A stretch of 9,668 bases of DNA from an uncultured Porphyromonas sp. Lineage in GTDB: Bacteria > Bacteroidota > Bacteroidia > Bacteroidales > Porphyromonadaceae. This document shows positions 1-6,200 of this stretch, piece after piece. A program made the position numbers and the translations under genes. The first letter of the stretch is position 1. The number at the start of each line of letters is the position of its first letter. The DNA lies in the NCBI GenBank assembly GCA_945965245.1, contig CAMFNC010000105.1, positions 1-9,668 of the forward strand, given 5' to 3'. A model generated the notes under the pieces. The model ran no database searches and had not been told where the DNA came from. It saw nothing but the letters and a program-made list of their open reading frames with translations.

Positions 1-1
1 G

Positions 2-466
2 CACCCTCTATTCTTTTGCCTAGGGATGGCCATGATGGCCATTTGCGGATGTGCAGGATCTACAGCAGGTGGACTCAAAATGAGTCGCTTCATGGTCATG
101 GTGAAAAACCTAAACAATGAATTCAAAAAGAGGATTCACCCCAGAATGGTGACTAATGTACGATTTAATGGTAATAGTATATCAGGAGATTATGTAATAC
201 AGGTCTTGGCTTTTATCTCATTGTATATATCTCTTATCCTCTTAGGCACTATTGCTTTAACTATATCGGGTAACGATTTTATTACAGCAGCATCTTCTGC
301 TTTTACGTGTATTAGTAATGTTGGACCCTCTTTCGGTAAATTTTCGATGCACTTTGCCTATGCCACTGGATTTGAGAAGATTGTATTGAGTTTAATCATG
401 TTGGCGGGGCGTCTAGAGGTATTTACGGTGATCTGTATCCTTCAACCCGTTTTTTGGAGGAGATAA
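2..466 (+). CDS. trkH: TrkH-family potassium transporter, C-terminal part (partial at 5' end)
   Basis: This is the last 154 residues of the membrane subunit of a Trk/Ktr-type K+ uptake system; the reading frame is open to the left edge, so the N-terminal part lies outside the window. The pore-loop signature GCAGSTAGGLK is the usual third selectivity-filter loop of TrkH. It is followed by a hydrophobic segment (VLAFISLYISLILLGTIALTI) and by the fourth-loop signature SNVGPSFG, where the glycine lines the filter. The end, LAGRLEVFTVICILQPVFWRR, matches the family's usual C-terminus (GRLE-type motif, then a last membrane helix), so the gene is complete at its 3' end. It stops about 45 bp before the tRNA and belongs to the host backbone rather than to the integrated element. 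The assignment rests on motifs recognised by eye. TrkH versus KtrB cannot be fully separated on this fragment, although TrkH fits better. Confidence 0.9.
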   Translation, partial: HPLFFCLGMAMMAICGCAGSTAGGLKMSRFMVMVKNLNNEFKKRIHPRMVTNVRFNGNSISGDYVIQVLAFISLYISLILLGTIALTISGNDFITAASSAFTCISNVGPSFGKFSMHFAYATGFEKIVLSLIMLAGRLEVFTVICILQPVFWRR

Positions 467-486
467 TCAAAATCGTTTTTTCTTTG

Positions 487-494
487 TACCTTTG
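487..494 (+). promoter_or_regulatory. -7 element (TACCTTTG) of the tRNA-Pro promoter
   Basis: TACCTTTG is an exact match to the Bacteroidota -7 consensus TAnnTTTG. It lies 16 bp before the tRNA, which would put the transcription start close to the tRNA 5' end. I see no good TTTG at the -33 distance; the region upstream is T-rich and overlaps the end of trkH. Confidence 0.65.
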
Positions 495-510
495 CAGGAG
501 TAATACCAAT

Positions 511-583
511 CGGGATGTAGCACAGTTGGTAGCGCGCCACGTTCGGGACGTGGAGGTCGGAAGTTCGAGTCTTCTCATCCCGA
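511..583 (+). tRNA. tRNA-Pro (anticodon CGG)
   Basis: The 73-nt cloverleaf can be drawn by hand. The acceptor CGGGATG pairs with CATCCCG, the discriminator base is A, and the D-arm is GCACAGTTGGTAGCGC. The anticodon stem is CCACG/CGTGG with loop TTCGGGA, giving anticodon CGG (reads the proline codon CCG). The T-arm is GGAAG-TTCGAGT-CTTCT. A first pair C1-G72 with A73 is typical of bacterial tRNA-Pro. The 3' CCA is not encoded. A phage-type integrase follows immediately in the same direction, so the 3' half of this tRNA is the probable attachment site. Confidence 0.96.
560..583. other. Probable attachment site (attL) in the tRNA-Pro 3' end
   Basis: Tyrosine recombinases of prophages and islands commonly integrate into the T-arm and acceptor end of tRNA genes and regenerate the tRNA. 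An integrase starts about 110 bp downstream, in the usual arrangement. I found no second copy of this segment inside the window, so the other end (attR) would lie beyond the right edge. The limits given are approximate. Confidence 0.5.
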
Positions 584-594
584 CTCGAGATTTA

Positions 595-621
595 GTTAGG
601 TGCTGTTTTACAGCACCTAAC
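595..621. other. Perfect 12-bp inverted repeat just after tRNA-Pro
   Basis: GTTAGGTGCTGT (595-606) pairs fully with ACAGCACCTAAC (610-621) around a TTT loop, starting 11 bp after the tRNA. No U-tract follows on either strand, so it is not a standard rho-independent terminator. It could help tRNA 3' processing, terminate the tRNA transcript weakly, or be part of the attachment region. Confidence 0.7.
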
Positions 622-630
622 ATTGGCATT

Positions 631-689
631 GGGGGGGGAAATACCGGGACAGCAATGGGACAGCCCTTTTTTGGGGTCATCCCAAAAAA
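631..689 (+). promoter_or_regulatory. Integrase leader: G8 run, GGGACAGC repeat and hairpin before the start
   Basis: This stretch has three parts. A run of eight G (631-638) comes first. The octamer GGGACAGC is then present twice (646-653 and 657-664). Last is an inverted repeat TTTTTTGGG (667-675) / CCCAAAAAA (681-689) with a 5-nt loop, ending one base before the ATG at 691. If the start at 691 is used, the hairpin would sit where the ribosome must land. If ATG 655 is used, it is inside the coding sequence. No TAnnTTTG element is evident here. Confidence 0.5.
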
Positions 690-690
690 A

Positions 691-1860
691 ATGTCTTCAC
701 AAAAATCCGCGCGCGTAACCGATGCGCGCATCAAATCTTTCACGCCTCCCACCCTTCACACAGGCAAAGAGTGGTATATCGGCTTCCACGCATACGACCC
801 GGAACGAGGGACGATGCGACGTAAAAAAATCAAAGTCAATTTCATTCAATCCGCCGCGGCACGCAGACGATATGCCTCACAGCTGATATCACGTCTGCTC
901 ACAGAGCTTGAAAATGGCTGGAATCCTTGGGTTGCAGATGGAGAGAAAAAGGGATACACCGCATTCGAAGAGGCCGTGGGAAAGTGGCTGATATTGCAAG
1001 AGAAGTTATTCCGGGACGGAATGCTGAGGCAAGACTCCATCGAGGACTACAGAAGCCGGGTGAGAATTTTACTTGAGTTTAACAAGCAGCAAAAAGCCAC
1101 ATACATCAGGATGATGACAACGGCATACTGTGAGGCTTTTCTTAATTATGTTTATTTAGACCGGGGTGTGTCTGCCCTGACACGCAATAACTATCTAAAC
1201 TGGCTAAAGACGCTATCCAAATGGCTGCACTCACAAGGGTATATAGCATCGCATGTGGCAGAACCCATCGCCCCACTGGGTCGCAAGGGGAAAAAAGAGG
1301 CGTCTCGCGCATGTCTCACAGAAGAAGATATGAAGCAACTGCGGGAGGTATTGCAAGGAAAAGATAGACACTTTCTTTTTGCCTGCTACGTGTCTTATTA
1401 TTGCTTTATTCGACCTAAAGAGTTATCTATGCTTCGGGTGCGCGATATCAACAGCAAACAAAAGACTATCATCGTAAGAAGAGAAGTATCCAAGAGTCAC
1501 AAAACTCAAGCTGTGACCATCACCAAAAAAGTGCAGGAGTTTATCGACGAATTGAAAATATTATCCTACCCGCAAGACTACTATATCTTCAGTCGGGGAT
1601 TCGCACCCGGCGAGCACTTCAGCAGCTCTCGTTATTTCCGCGAGAATTGGGTCAAGATTAGGCGGCGGATGGGATGGCCCGAAAATTATAAATTTTATGG
1701 GCTGAAAAACACCGGAATCACAAATATGCTCAGGACCAACGACACTCTAACGGTGCGAGACCAAGCCCGACACAGCAGCATATCCATCACAGACATCTAC
1801 ACCCCTCACGACTCTATTGCAGCTAATCCAAAGCTCACGAAATATGAGGCAGAGTTCTAA
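691..1860 (+). CDS. Tyrosine recombinase / phage-type integrase
   Basis: This 389-aa site-specific recombinase would insert and excise the element at the neighbouring tRNA-Pro. The N-terminal third resembles the arm-binding part of Bacteroidota integrases (HTGKEWYIGFHAYDPE, residues about 22-37). A core-binding SAM-like domain spans about 85-185 and the catalytic domain about 205-375. Visible catalytic positions are R241 in IRPKELSMLR, lysine 268 or 271 in the beta-hairpin region, H361 in ARHSSIS, and the nucleophile Y370 in ITDIYTPH. Box II reads YGLKNT (336-341) instead of the canonical HxLRHT, so both the His and the second Arg are replaced (Tyr, Lys). Similar K-type boxes occur, to my knowledge, in other Bacteroidota integrases, so activity is not excluded. 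I chose ATG 691 because MSSQKSARVTD begins the recognisable protein. ATG 655 (MGQPFFGVIPKK) is an alternative. The longer open frame to 454 runs through the tRNA and is not real coding. Confidence 0.93.
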   Translation: MSSQKSARVTDARIKSFTPPTLHTGKEWYIGFHAYDPERGTMRRKKIKVNFIQSAAARRRYASQLISRLLTELENGWNPWVADGEKKGYTAFEEAVGKWLILQEKLFRDGMLRQDSIEDYRSRVRILLEFNKQQKATYIRMMTTAYCEAFLNYVYLDRGVSALTRNNYLNWLKTLSKWLHSQGYIASHVAEPIAPLGRKGKKEASRACLTEEDMKQLREVLQGKDRHFLFACYVSYYCFIRPKELSMLRVRDINSKQKTIIVRREVSKSHKTQAVTITKKVQEFIDELKILSYPQDYYIFSRGFAPGEHFSSSRYFRENWVKIRRRMGWPENYKFYGLKNTGITNMLRTNDTLTVRDQARHSSISITDIYTPHDSIAANPKLTKYEAEF

Positions 1861-1943
1861 TTTATTCCCGTAGGTTGTGAAATATGCAATCTACATCCCT
1901 ACAATGCTACAATAAAGAAAGTGTGTGGAGTTACTTTTCAGAG

Positions 1944-2120
1944 CTATTTCGGTGTTTTTTTCGAACCTCGACAGGCTCGCAGGCTCGATTCGAATGCGAC
2001 GACCGGAATAGCCACCTGTCGCCATATATGAATAAAGAGTGCGTAATCCGATGCCCAATTCATCGGATGTTCTGTAAGCATAGAGGGCAGCGAGGCTGCT
2101 GTGATAGCATTTGTACTCAT
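1944..2120 (-). CDS. Weak candidate small protein (58 aa)
   Basis: An ORF of 58 codons starts MSTNAITAASLPSMLTEHP and ends SKKTPK. I do not recognise it. No Shine-Dalgarno sequence precedes it. A poor promoter-like pair exists upstream on this strand (TTTC, 19 bp, CATGTTTG, about 2144-2174), overlapping the hairpin at 2157-2177. A second minus-strand frame over the same DNA is equally open and contains DELGIGLRTLYSYM, which faintly resembles a helix-turn-helix. The two cannot both be right, and possibly neither is coding. Confidence 0.2.
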   Translation of the reverse strand: MSTNAITAASLPSMLTEHPMNWASDYALFIHIWRQVAIPVVAFESSLRACRGSKKTPK

Positions 2121-2156
2121 ATCGTTTGTTTTGTATTGACAATGCAAACATGCTAA

Positions 2157-2177
2157 CCTTTCGGTGGAAACGAAAGG
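2157..2177. other. Small inverted repeat (CCTTTCG / CGAAAGG)
   Basis: A 7-bp perfect stem encloses the 7-nt loop GTGGAAA, 27 bp beyond the U-tract of the left cassette's terminator. No U-tract adjoins it. Function is unknown; it may be the edge of the noncoding region or an operator. Confidence 0.45.
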
Positions 2178-2204
2178 ACGTAAAACGCCTCATGGTATAA
2201 GCAC

Positions 2205-2240
2205 AAAAAAAAGAGGGCGGAAGCCGACAACTCCGCCCTC
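2205..2240 (-). terminator. Rho-independent terminator of the left DUF5053 cassette
   Basis: Read on the minus strand, a perfect 9-bp GC-rich stem (GAGGGCGGA / TCCGCCCTC, plus-strand 2213-2221 and 2232-2240) with a 10-nt loop is followed by TTTTTTTT. It lies 25 bp after the stop of the DUF5053 gene. Confidence 0.9.
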
Positions 2241-2265
2241 GTGTCAAAATAAAACCGTAAGAAAA

Positions 2266-2514
2266 TTACAGCTTGTCGGCTGTTTTTCTAATCCGCTCCG
2301 CCAAATCACACAACGCACCCTTCAGCTGATAGAGTTCGTCAGGGGAAAATACAGATGGATTGCCCGTGCCGTTCACATCCCTTTCGTGTAATTTGTGGTA
2401 AAACCACGAAGAAGATTTACCAAAATATCTTTTAGCCAAAGCCTGCCACGAAATATCCAGCATTATATCTTCCACCTTTTGCTTTACTGTAGCATTTAAT
2501 TCTATTTGTTCCAT
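2266..2514 (-). CDS. DUF5053-type small protein, left copy
   Basis: This 82-aa protein has the core ISWQALAKRYFGKSSSWFYHKL (split here as ISWQALAKRYFGK and SSSWFYHKL, residues 21-42), an NG motif near 48, and a C-terminal block LKGALCDLAERIRK (64-77). I recognise these as the DUF5053 pattern of Bacteroidales, function unknown. The first block looks like a short helix-turn-helix (xxLAxRYFGKSxSW), so DNA binding is possible but unproven. The start at 2514 is preferred over the longer frame to 2643 because the homologous right copy begins at the equivalent place, both have an RNA hairpin ending 16 nt upstream, and the upstream extension overlaps the remnant of another gene. It is the second gene of a cassette with its own promoter and terminator. 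It shares about half its residues with the right copy. Confidence 0.85.
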   Translation of the reverse strand: MEQIELNATVKQKVEDIMLDISWQALAKRYFGKSSSWFYHKLHERDVNGTGNPSVFSPDELYQLKGALCDLAERIRKTADKL

Positions 2515-2530
2515 TGCTTTCTGTGTTATG

Positions 2531-2556
2531 TTTCCCCACCTTGTTAGGTGGGGAAA
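2531..2556 (-). promoter_or_regulatory. Intergenic hairpin 16 nt before the left DUF5053 start
   Basis: TTTCCCCACC (2531-2540) pairs perfectly with GGTGGGGAAA (2547-2556), loop 6 nt. On the minus strand it lies between the remnant first gene and the DUF5053 ATG and is not followed by U, so it is not a minus-strand terminator. The right cassette has a hairpin of different sequence at the identical distance. A T-rich stretch on the other side would also allow it to end plus-strand transcripts. Confidence 0.8.
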
Positions 2557-2566
2557 CTTTGTTTTT

Positions 2567-2697
2567 TCATTCGATGTCCGTAAGCTCTTGGAAGAGCTCT
2601 TGTGCGTAAAAGAAAAGAGCTGGGTATCCGTTAGGATGCTCATACGATGATTGCGAATAGCATGAATAAGATCTTTTTCCCCTTCGGGGAATATTGT
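2567..2697 (-). pseudogene. Frameshifted remnant of the cassette's first gene (relative of the 52-aa protein)
   Basis: Read on the minus strand, one frame gives EGEKDLIHAIRNH and the frame shifted by -1 gives SYEHPNGYPALFFYAQELF (then QELTDIE and a TGA at 2567-2569). Joined after RNH, this aligns without gaps to the intact right-copy protein around LITQLRNYRRAYPNG and onward. No ATG exists in the first frame before an upstream TAG, and I see no slippery heptamer at the junction. I therefore read it as a gene that lost its start codon and suffered a one-base indel. A sequencing error would explain the frameshift but not the missing start. The reading frames are mine, translated by hand. Confidence 0.65.
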
Positions 2698-2711
2698 TTT
2701 ATTTTGACACT

Positions 2712-2743
2712 ACAATATAATACGAATTATCGTAATACACAAA
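2712..2743 (-). promoter_or_regulatory. Promoter of the left cassette with inverted repeat in the spacer
   Basis: On the minus strand TTTG (plus 2740-2743) is followed after 20 bp by TATATTGT (2712-2719), aligning with TATATTTG of the right cassette. About 25 nt downstream of this element are also nearly the same in both copies (GTGTCAAAATAAAACA against GTGTGAAAATCAAACA). The spacer holds the inverted repeat TACGA / TCGTA (2721-2725, 2730-2734), a candidate operator. The -7 match is imperfect. Confidence 0.6.
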
Positions 2744-2754
2744 TTATTTACACG

Positions 2755-3279
2755 TTATTTTGAATTATTATCGTCTGGTGTAACTGCCACGAGCATTGCC
2801 GGGAAGATGGCGAGTACTCCGGGCGTGGGCGAATTGCTCACGCCACCGGCAAAGTTTATAGCCTCATCCATAGAGGCGAACCGCCATCCACCCACCACGC
2901 ACGCCGAACTGCCGGTGGTACGATGGGCAGCCATCACACGGTCGAGCGTCAGAGGACGCATGCGGTCATAGAGCGAGCCGTCAGACAGCAGAAAATTGCA
3001 GTCGTAGCCCTCATCGGGACTATAAGCACGCAGCACCATCACGGCGCGAAACACGAATCCGCCATCCTCAATGCTCACATCCATGCGGCTGCCCACGGCC
3101 GGCATATTGCCGGGCAAGTCCGGGCGCGACAGCAGACGGCGATTGGTGGGCGTTTCGGGCAGGCGGATGGGCATCGAGTGCCCGGCAAGGTCGCTAAAGA
3201 AAGGATTGGGACGGATTAACTCGATATGCACGTCTGCCTGCAGGTCAAACGGTTGCCCCTCATGATTGCGTATAGTCAT
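2755..3279 (-). CDS. Tail/baseplate-like protein downstream of the tape measure gene, probably truncated
   Basis: The 174-aa product starts MTIRNHEGQPFDLQADVHIEL and contains NPFFSDLAGHSMPIRLPETP (split from its neighbours; residues 26-45), followed by RRLLSRPDLPG. From memory, Bacteroidota phages encode proteins with this N-terminal pattern (an xNPFFxDxGxxSxPxxLP-like block) just after the tape measure gene. Those are usually several hundred residues long, so the present one would be only the N-terminal domain. Its ATG overlaps the tape measure stop by 4 bp (ATGA), so the two are translationally coupled. It ends 12 bp before the -33 box of the left cassette. The abrupt end at that border suggests loss of the 3' part by insertion or deletion. 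Function and truncation are inferences; the gene itself is solid. Confidence 0.75.
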   Translation of the reverse strand: MTIRNHEGQPFDLQADVHIELIRPNPFFSDLAGHSMPIRLPETPTNRRLLSRPDLPGNMPAVGSRMDVSIEDGGFVFRAVMVLRAYSPDEGYDCNFLLSDGSLYDRMRPLTLDRVMAAHRTTGSSACVVGGWRFASMDEAINFAGGVSNSPTPGVLAIFPAMLVAVTPDDNNSK

Positions 3280-6200
3280 CTTTCTGCGAGTTTTTGTGAT
3301 TGTATTTTACGTTGTTGCTGCCGCTCGAAGTCGTCCAGAAGCACATCCGCCCGCACGCCGTCACGATCTATGCGTTCCAGCACGCCCAGCAGTCGTGCCA
3401 TTACCGCATGGTCGGCAGAGGGCACGGATGCAGCCGGCATCATGCGCACGGTGCGAGCCGAGCCGGTATCGGACACAAACCCACCACGCTCCAACCCCGC
3501 CATTCGGGCACGGATGACAGAGGTCATGTCCACCGTGCGGATGCGACCGGCACGTTGTATGCTGTCCAACTCGGCGATGAGGGGGGCTATCGTGGGATTG
3601 CGCAACGCATCGTTAGACGCCACCCACTCACGGCTGTGCCTGCCCTCTCCCACTATCACGGTGGGTCTGTCCACATACCCCCGGCGGCGCGGTTCGAATA
3701 GAGCGCGGAAGCGGCGACCGTCTTCCGCACGCTCCACATCCAGATATCCGCCCGACTCACGACCGGATGCCACCCTAATCAATGTACCCTCCGTGCCGTA
3801 TCCGGAGTTGGATGGGCGCATAGCGTGTATCCTTTTTCGCTCACGATTGGCGATCGCTAACTGCGCAGCACCGGTCACACCCATTACTGCTGCAGCCACA
3901 GGACCGGCTATCGGTCCTAATTCAGCCATCGCTTTCATGATGGATACGGCGGTATTGGCTATGATTTCTGCCGCCTTAATGGCGAAATTAACGTCTGCGT
4001 ACTTCTTCTGGAAGGATAACTTTTCAGCTTCTTTCTTATCCTCGATTCGCCGGACAGCATCATAATTGCCCTGTGCAGCCTCCAATTCTGCGGCATACTT
4101 TCGGTCTATATTATCCATCTCACCACGCTGCATTTCGTCGGATGCCTGCTTCATCACGTCTGTAATGGCATCCGCTACCACAGATGACATTCTGAGTCGC
4201 AAGTTAAGTTTCCCCTCCTCAAAAGCCTCTTCAGATATAAGAGCCGCATCGTGCTGTTCCTTTAGGATCCGGAGTTCTCGCATGGCTATTGCCAACTGTC
4301 CCACGGCACCCAGTTCACTCAACTTTTGCAACCGATCTCGTTCAGCATCGGTCTTGATTTTCGTCTTGGCCTGTTCATACACACGAGTCAGTTCTGCCTC
4401 ACGCTCGTGGTTGTCATGCGCTTTTTCGAATGCCGTCTTATAATAAGCATCCAGGGCGGCAAGGCGCATTTCGAGCCCGAGTTCTTCAGATGCTCGATCA
4501 AGCCCAAACTTCTCTCGCATCCGGTTGGGGTCGGATGCTTCCGCATCTGCTTCCGCCTTTTTGGCAGCCTCGGCACGGGCTTTACTTGCGGCCTCTTCCT
4601 GCTTTAGGCGAATGCTCTGCATCTCCGAATCTGCGGCGATGATTTTATCATTGGCTTTGCGCAGAGCTTCTGCACGCTCTTCCCCCTCTACTATTTGCAG
4701 GTCATATAATGCACGGGTCAGCTCCATTGCGTTTTGCAGACGATGCTCTGCCAACTTTTCGTCCAGTGCAGATATGGCTGAATTGTGCTCTTCCTCGTTC
4801 ATGAATCCATCTGCCAGACGCTCGGCGAGGTTATTGCGCAATAATTTATCGTTTTGCTCCGTAAGACTCAGTTCGTCCGCATACAGTTTTTCCACAGCCT
4901 GAATGCGCTGCTTGCGCACATCTACATCGGATCTGGCGGCACGGCGGGAAGAATCTGCCATTTTTTCGTGTTCCACACCCAAGCTGCGCAAACGCTCCAA
5001 CTCTCGATTGATGGCAGATATTTTTTTGTTTTTGGCTTTGATTTCCTGCTCGGTGGATTCCGGCATCTGCTTGGCAAGCTCCAGCAAAGTTTCCTGTTCG
5101 GCTATCAGCGAACTTGTTTCAGTCGATTGCTCCTTGCTTAGTTGCGTGTTCTGCTTGAGAAAATGATTGGCGGAAGCCTCTATCTCTGCCATCTCCTCTT
5201 TATATCCGGACATGGCTCGCTTTAGCTCTATGAGGTTCTTTCTTACGATAAGAGTGGGCTGCAGGCCGGCTTCTCTCAATTTCTGAACCATATCTGAAAT
5301 ACTTTTCCCCTCTTCAGCCATCAGTCGGATACGGGCAAGAATAGTTTCCGCACGTTCCCCACCCCACCTCTCTTTGAAAGATCTGCGCAAGTCTGCCTCT
5401 TGCGCAGCTATTTTCTTGGCATACTTTTCTCCGGTGTCCAGAAGCATATTGTCGCGCACTTGCATCGCCATTTTCTCTCGCAAAGCACCGGACACACGTT
5501 TGTACGCTTCGGCTATTTCATCAGCTGAGCTGCGCTCGGAGAGCATATTGCCAAGCAATTCTCCATATTTCTCGTTGATTTGTCGGATAAGGCGGGCACG
5601 CTCGGCACTGCCAACGTTTAGTTTGCCAACTGCAGCGAACAACCTTTTGGCCTCCTGCTGTTCCTTGAATATTTCTTCGCTCATCTTACGAGTGGCCTTG
5701 GCGGCAGACATCGTATTGCGAGTAAGGGATACTATCAGCGTGACCACTCCGGTGATGGCGGAGATGATGGCACCCCATGGGGTGGAGGCAAACGAGAGGC
5801 GGAGTAATTTGTTGGCAGCGGCGGCACGGGTGGCGTGATTATAAAACGCATTCAGGGCAGAAACCCACGCCAGAACCATCATACGCCACAAAGCAGCCGC
5901 CTTTGCTACCAGCCGGGTCCACAATATCACCAGTTTGTGAAGCGTAAAGACAGCCGTCAGTTTGGCGGCATAAAGAGATAGAGCCGCCGTTACGGACAGC
6001 AAGATGGAGCGAAGCACATTCCAGTTTCTCGACATCCGGGAGAGTACGTTGCTCAGCCTTTCCGCCACACCTCCCAGCATCTTATCCAGACCGCTTTTGA
6101 GCGACGTGAAATAGCCTCCCACCTGCAGCTGGAGGTTTTTCCACGCCACGGCATTACGCACGGCAATAGACTCTGCAGTGTCTGCACTCTGCCCCACCTT

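Larger units (their letters stand above)
1861..2204. other. Intergenic stretch after the integrase, no convincing gene
   Basis: About 340 bp separate the integrase stop from the terminator of the left cassette. Short ORFs are open on both strands and overlap each other, with no family I recognise. The region also holds a nested repeat with TTCGAA at 1960-1965 and 1989-1994, two AGGCTCG units between them, and a hairpin at 2157-2177. It may be remnant phage DNA or part of the integration region. Confidence 0.5.

Noticed and set aside
454..690. Upstream extension of the integrase frame
   Set aside because: It runs through the tRNA and its promoter; the recognisable protein begins at 691 (or 655).
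423..752. Minus-strand ORF over the tRNA
   Set aside because: Overlaps a well-supported tRNA and the integrase start; its peptide is a translation of tRNA sequence.
2515..2643. N-terminal extension of the left DUF5053 protein
   Set aside because: It reads through the hairpin and the remnant of the upstream gene in the wrong frame; the right copy shows the short start is correct.
2640..2650. Programmed -1 frameshift in the left copy of the small gene
   Set aside because: No slippery heptamer is present and the start codon is missing as well, so gene decay is simpler.
2671..2697. Short hairpin TTCCCC-TTC-GGGGAA as a terminator
   Set aside because: Six pairs with a 3-nt loop and only a broken T stretch on the plus strand, with no plus-strand gene to terminate; it lies in the decayed gene.
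3226..5838. Several plus-strand ORFs (one of 279 codons) opposite the tape measure gene
   Set aside because: They are antisense to a long, clearly phage-like coding frame, have serine/arginine-rich low-complexity content and no start signals; they are shadows.
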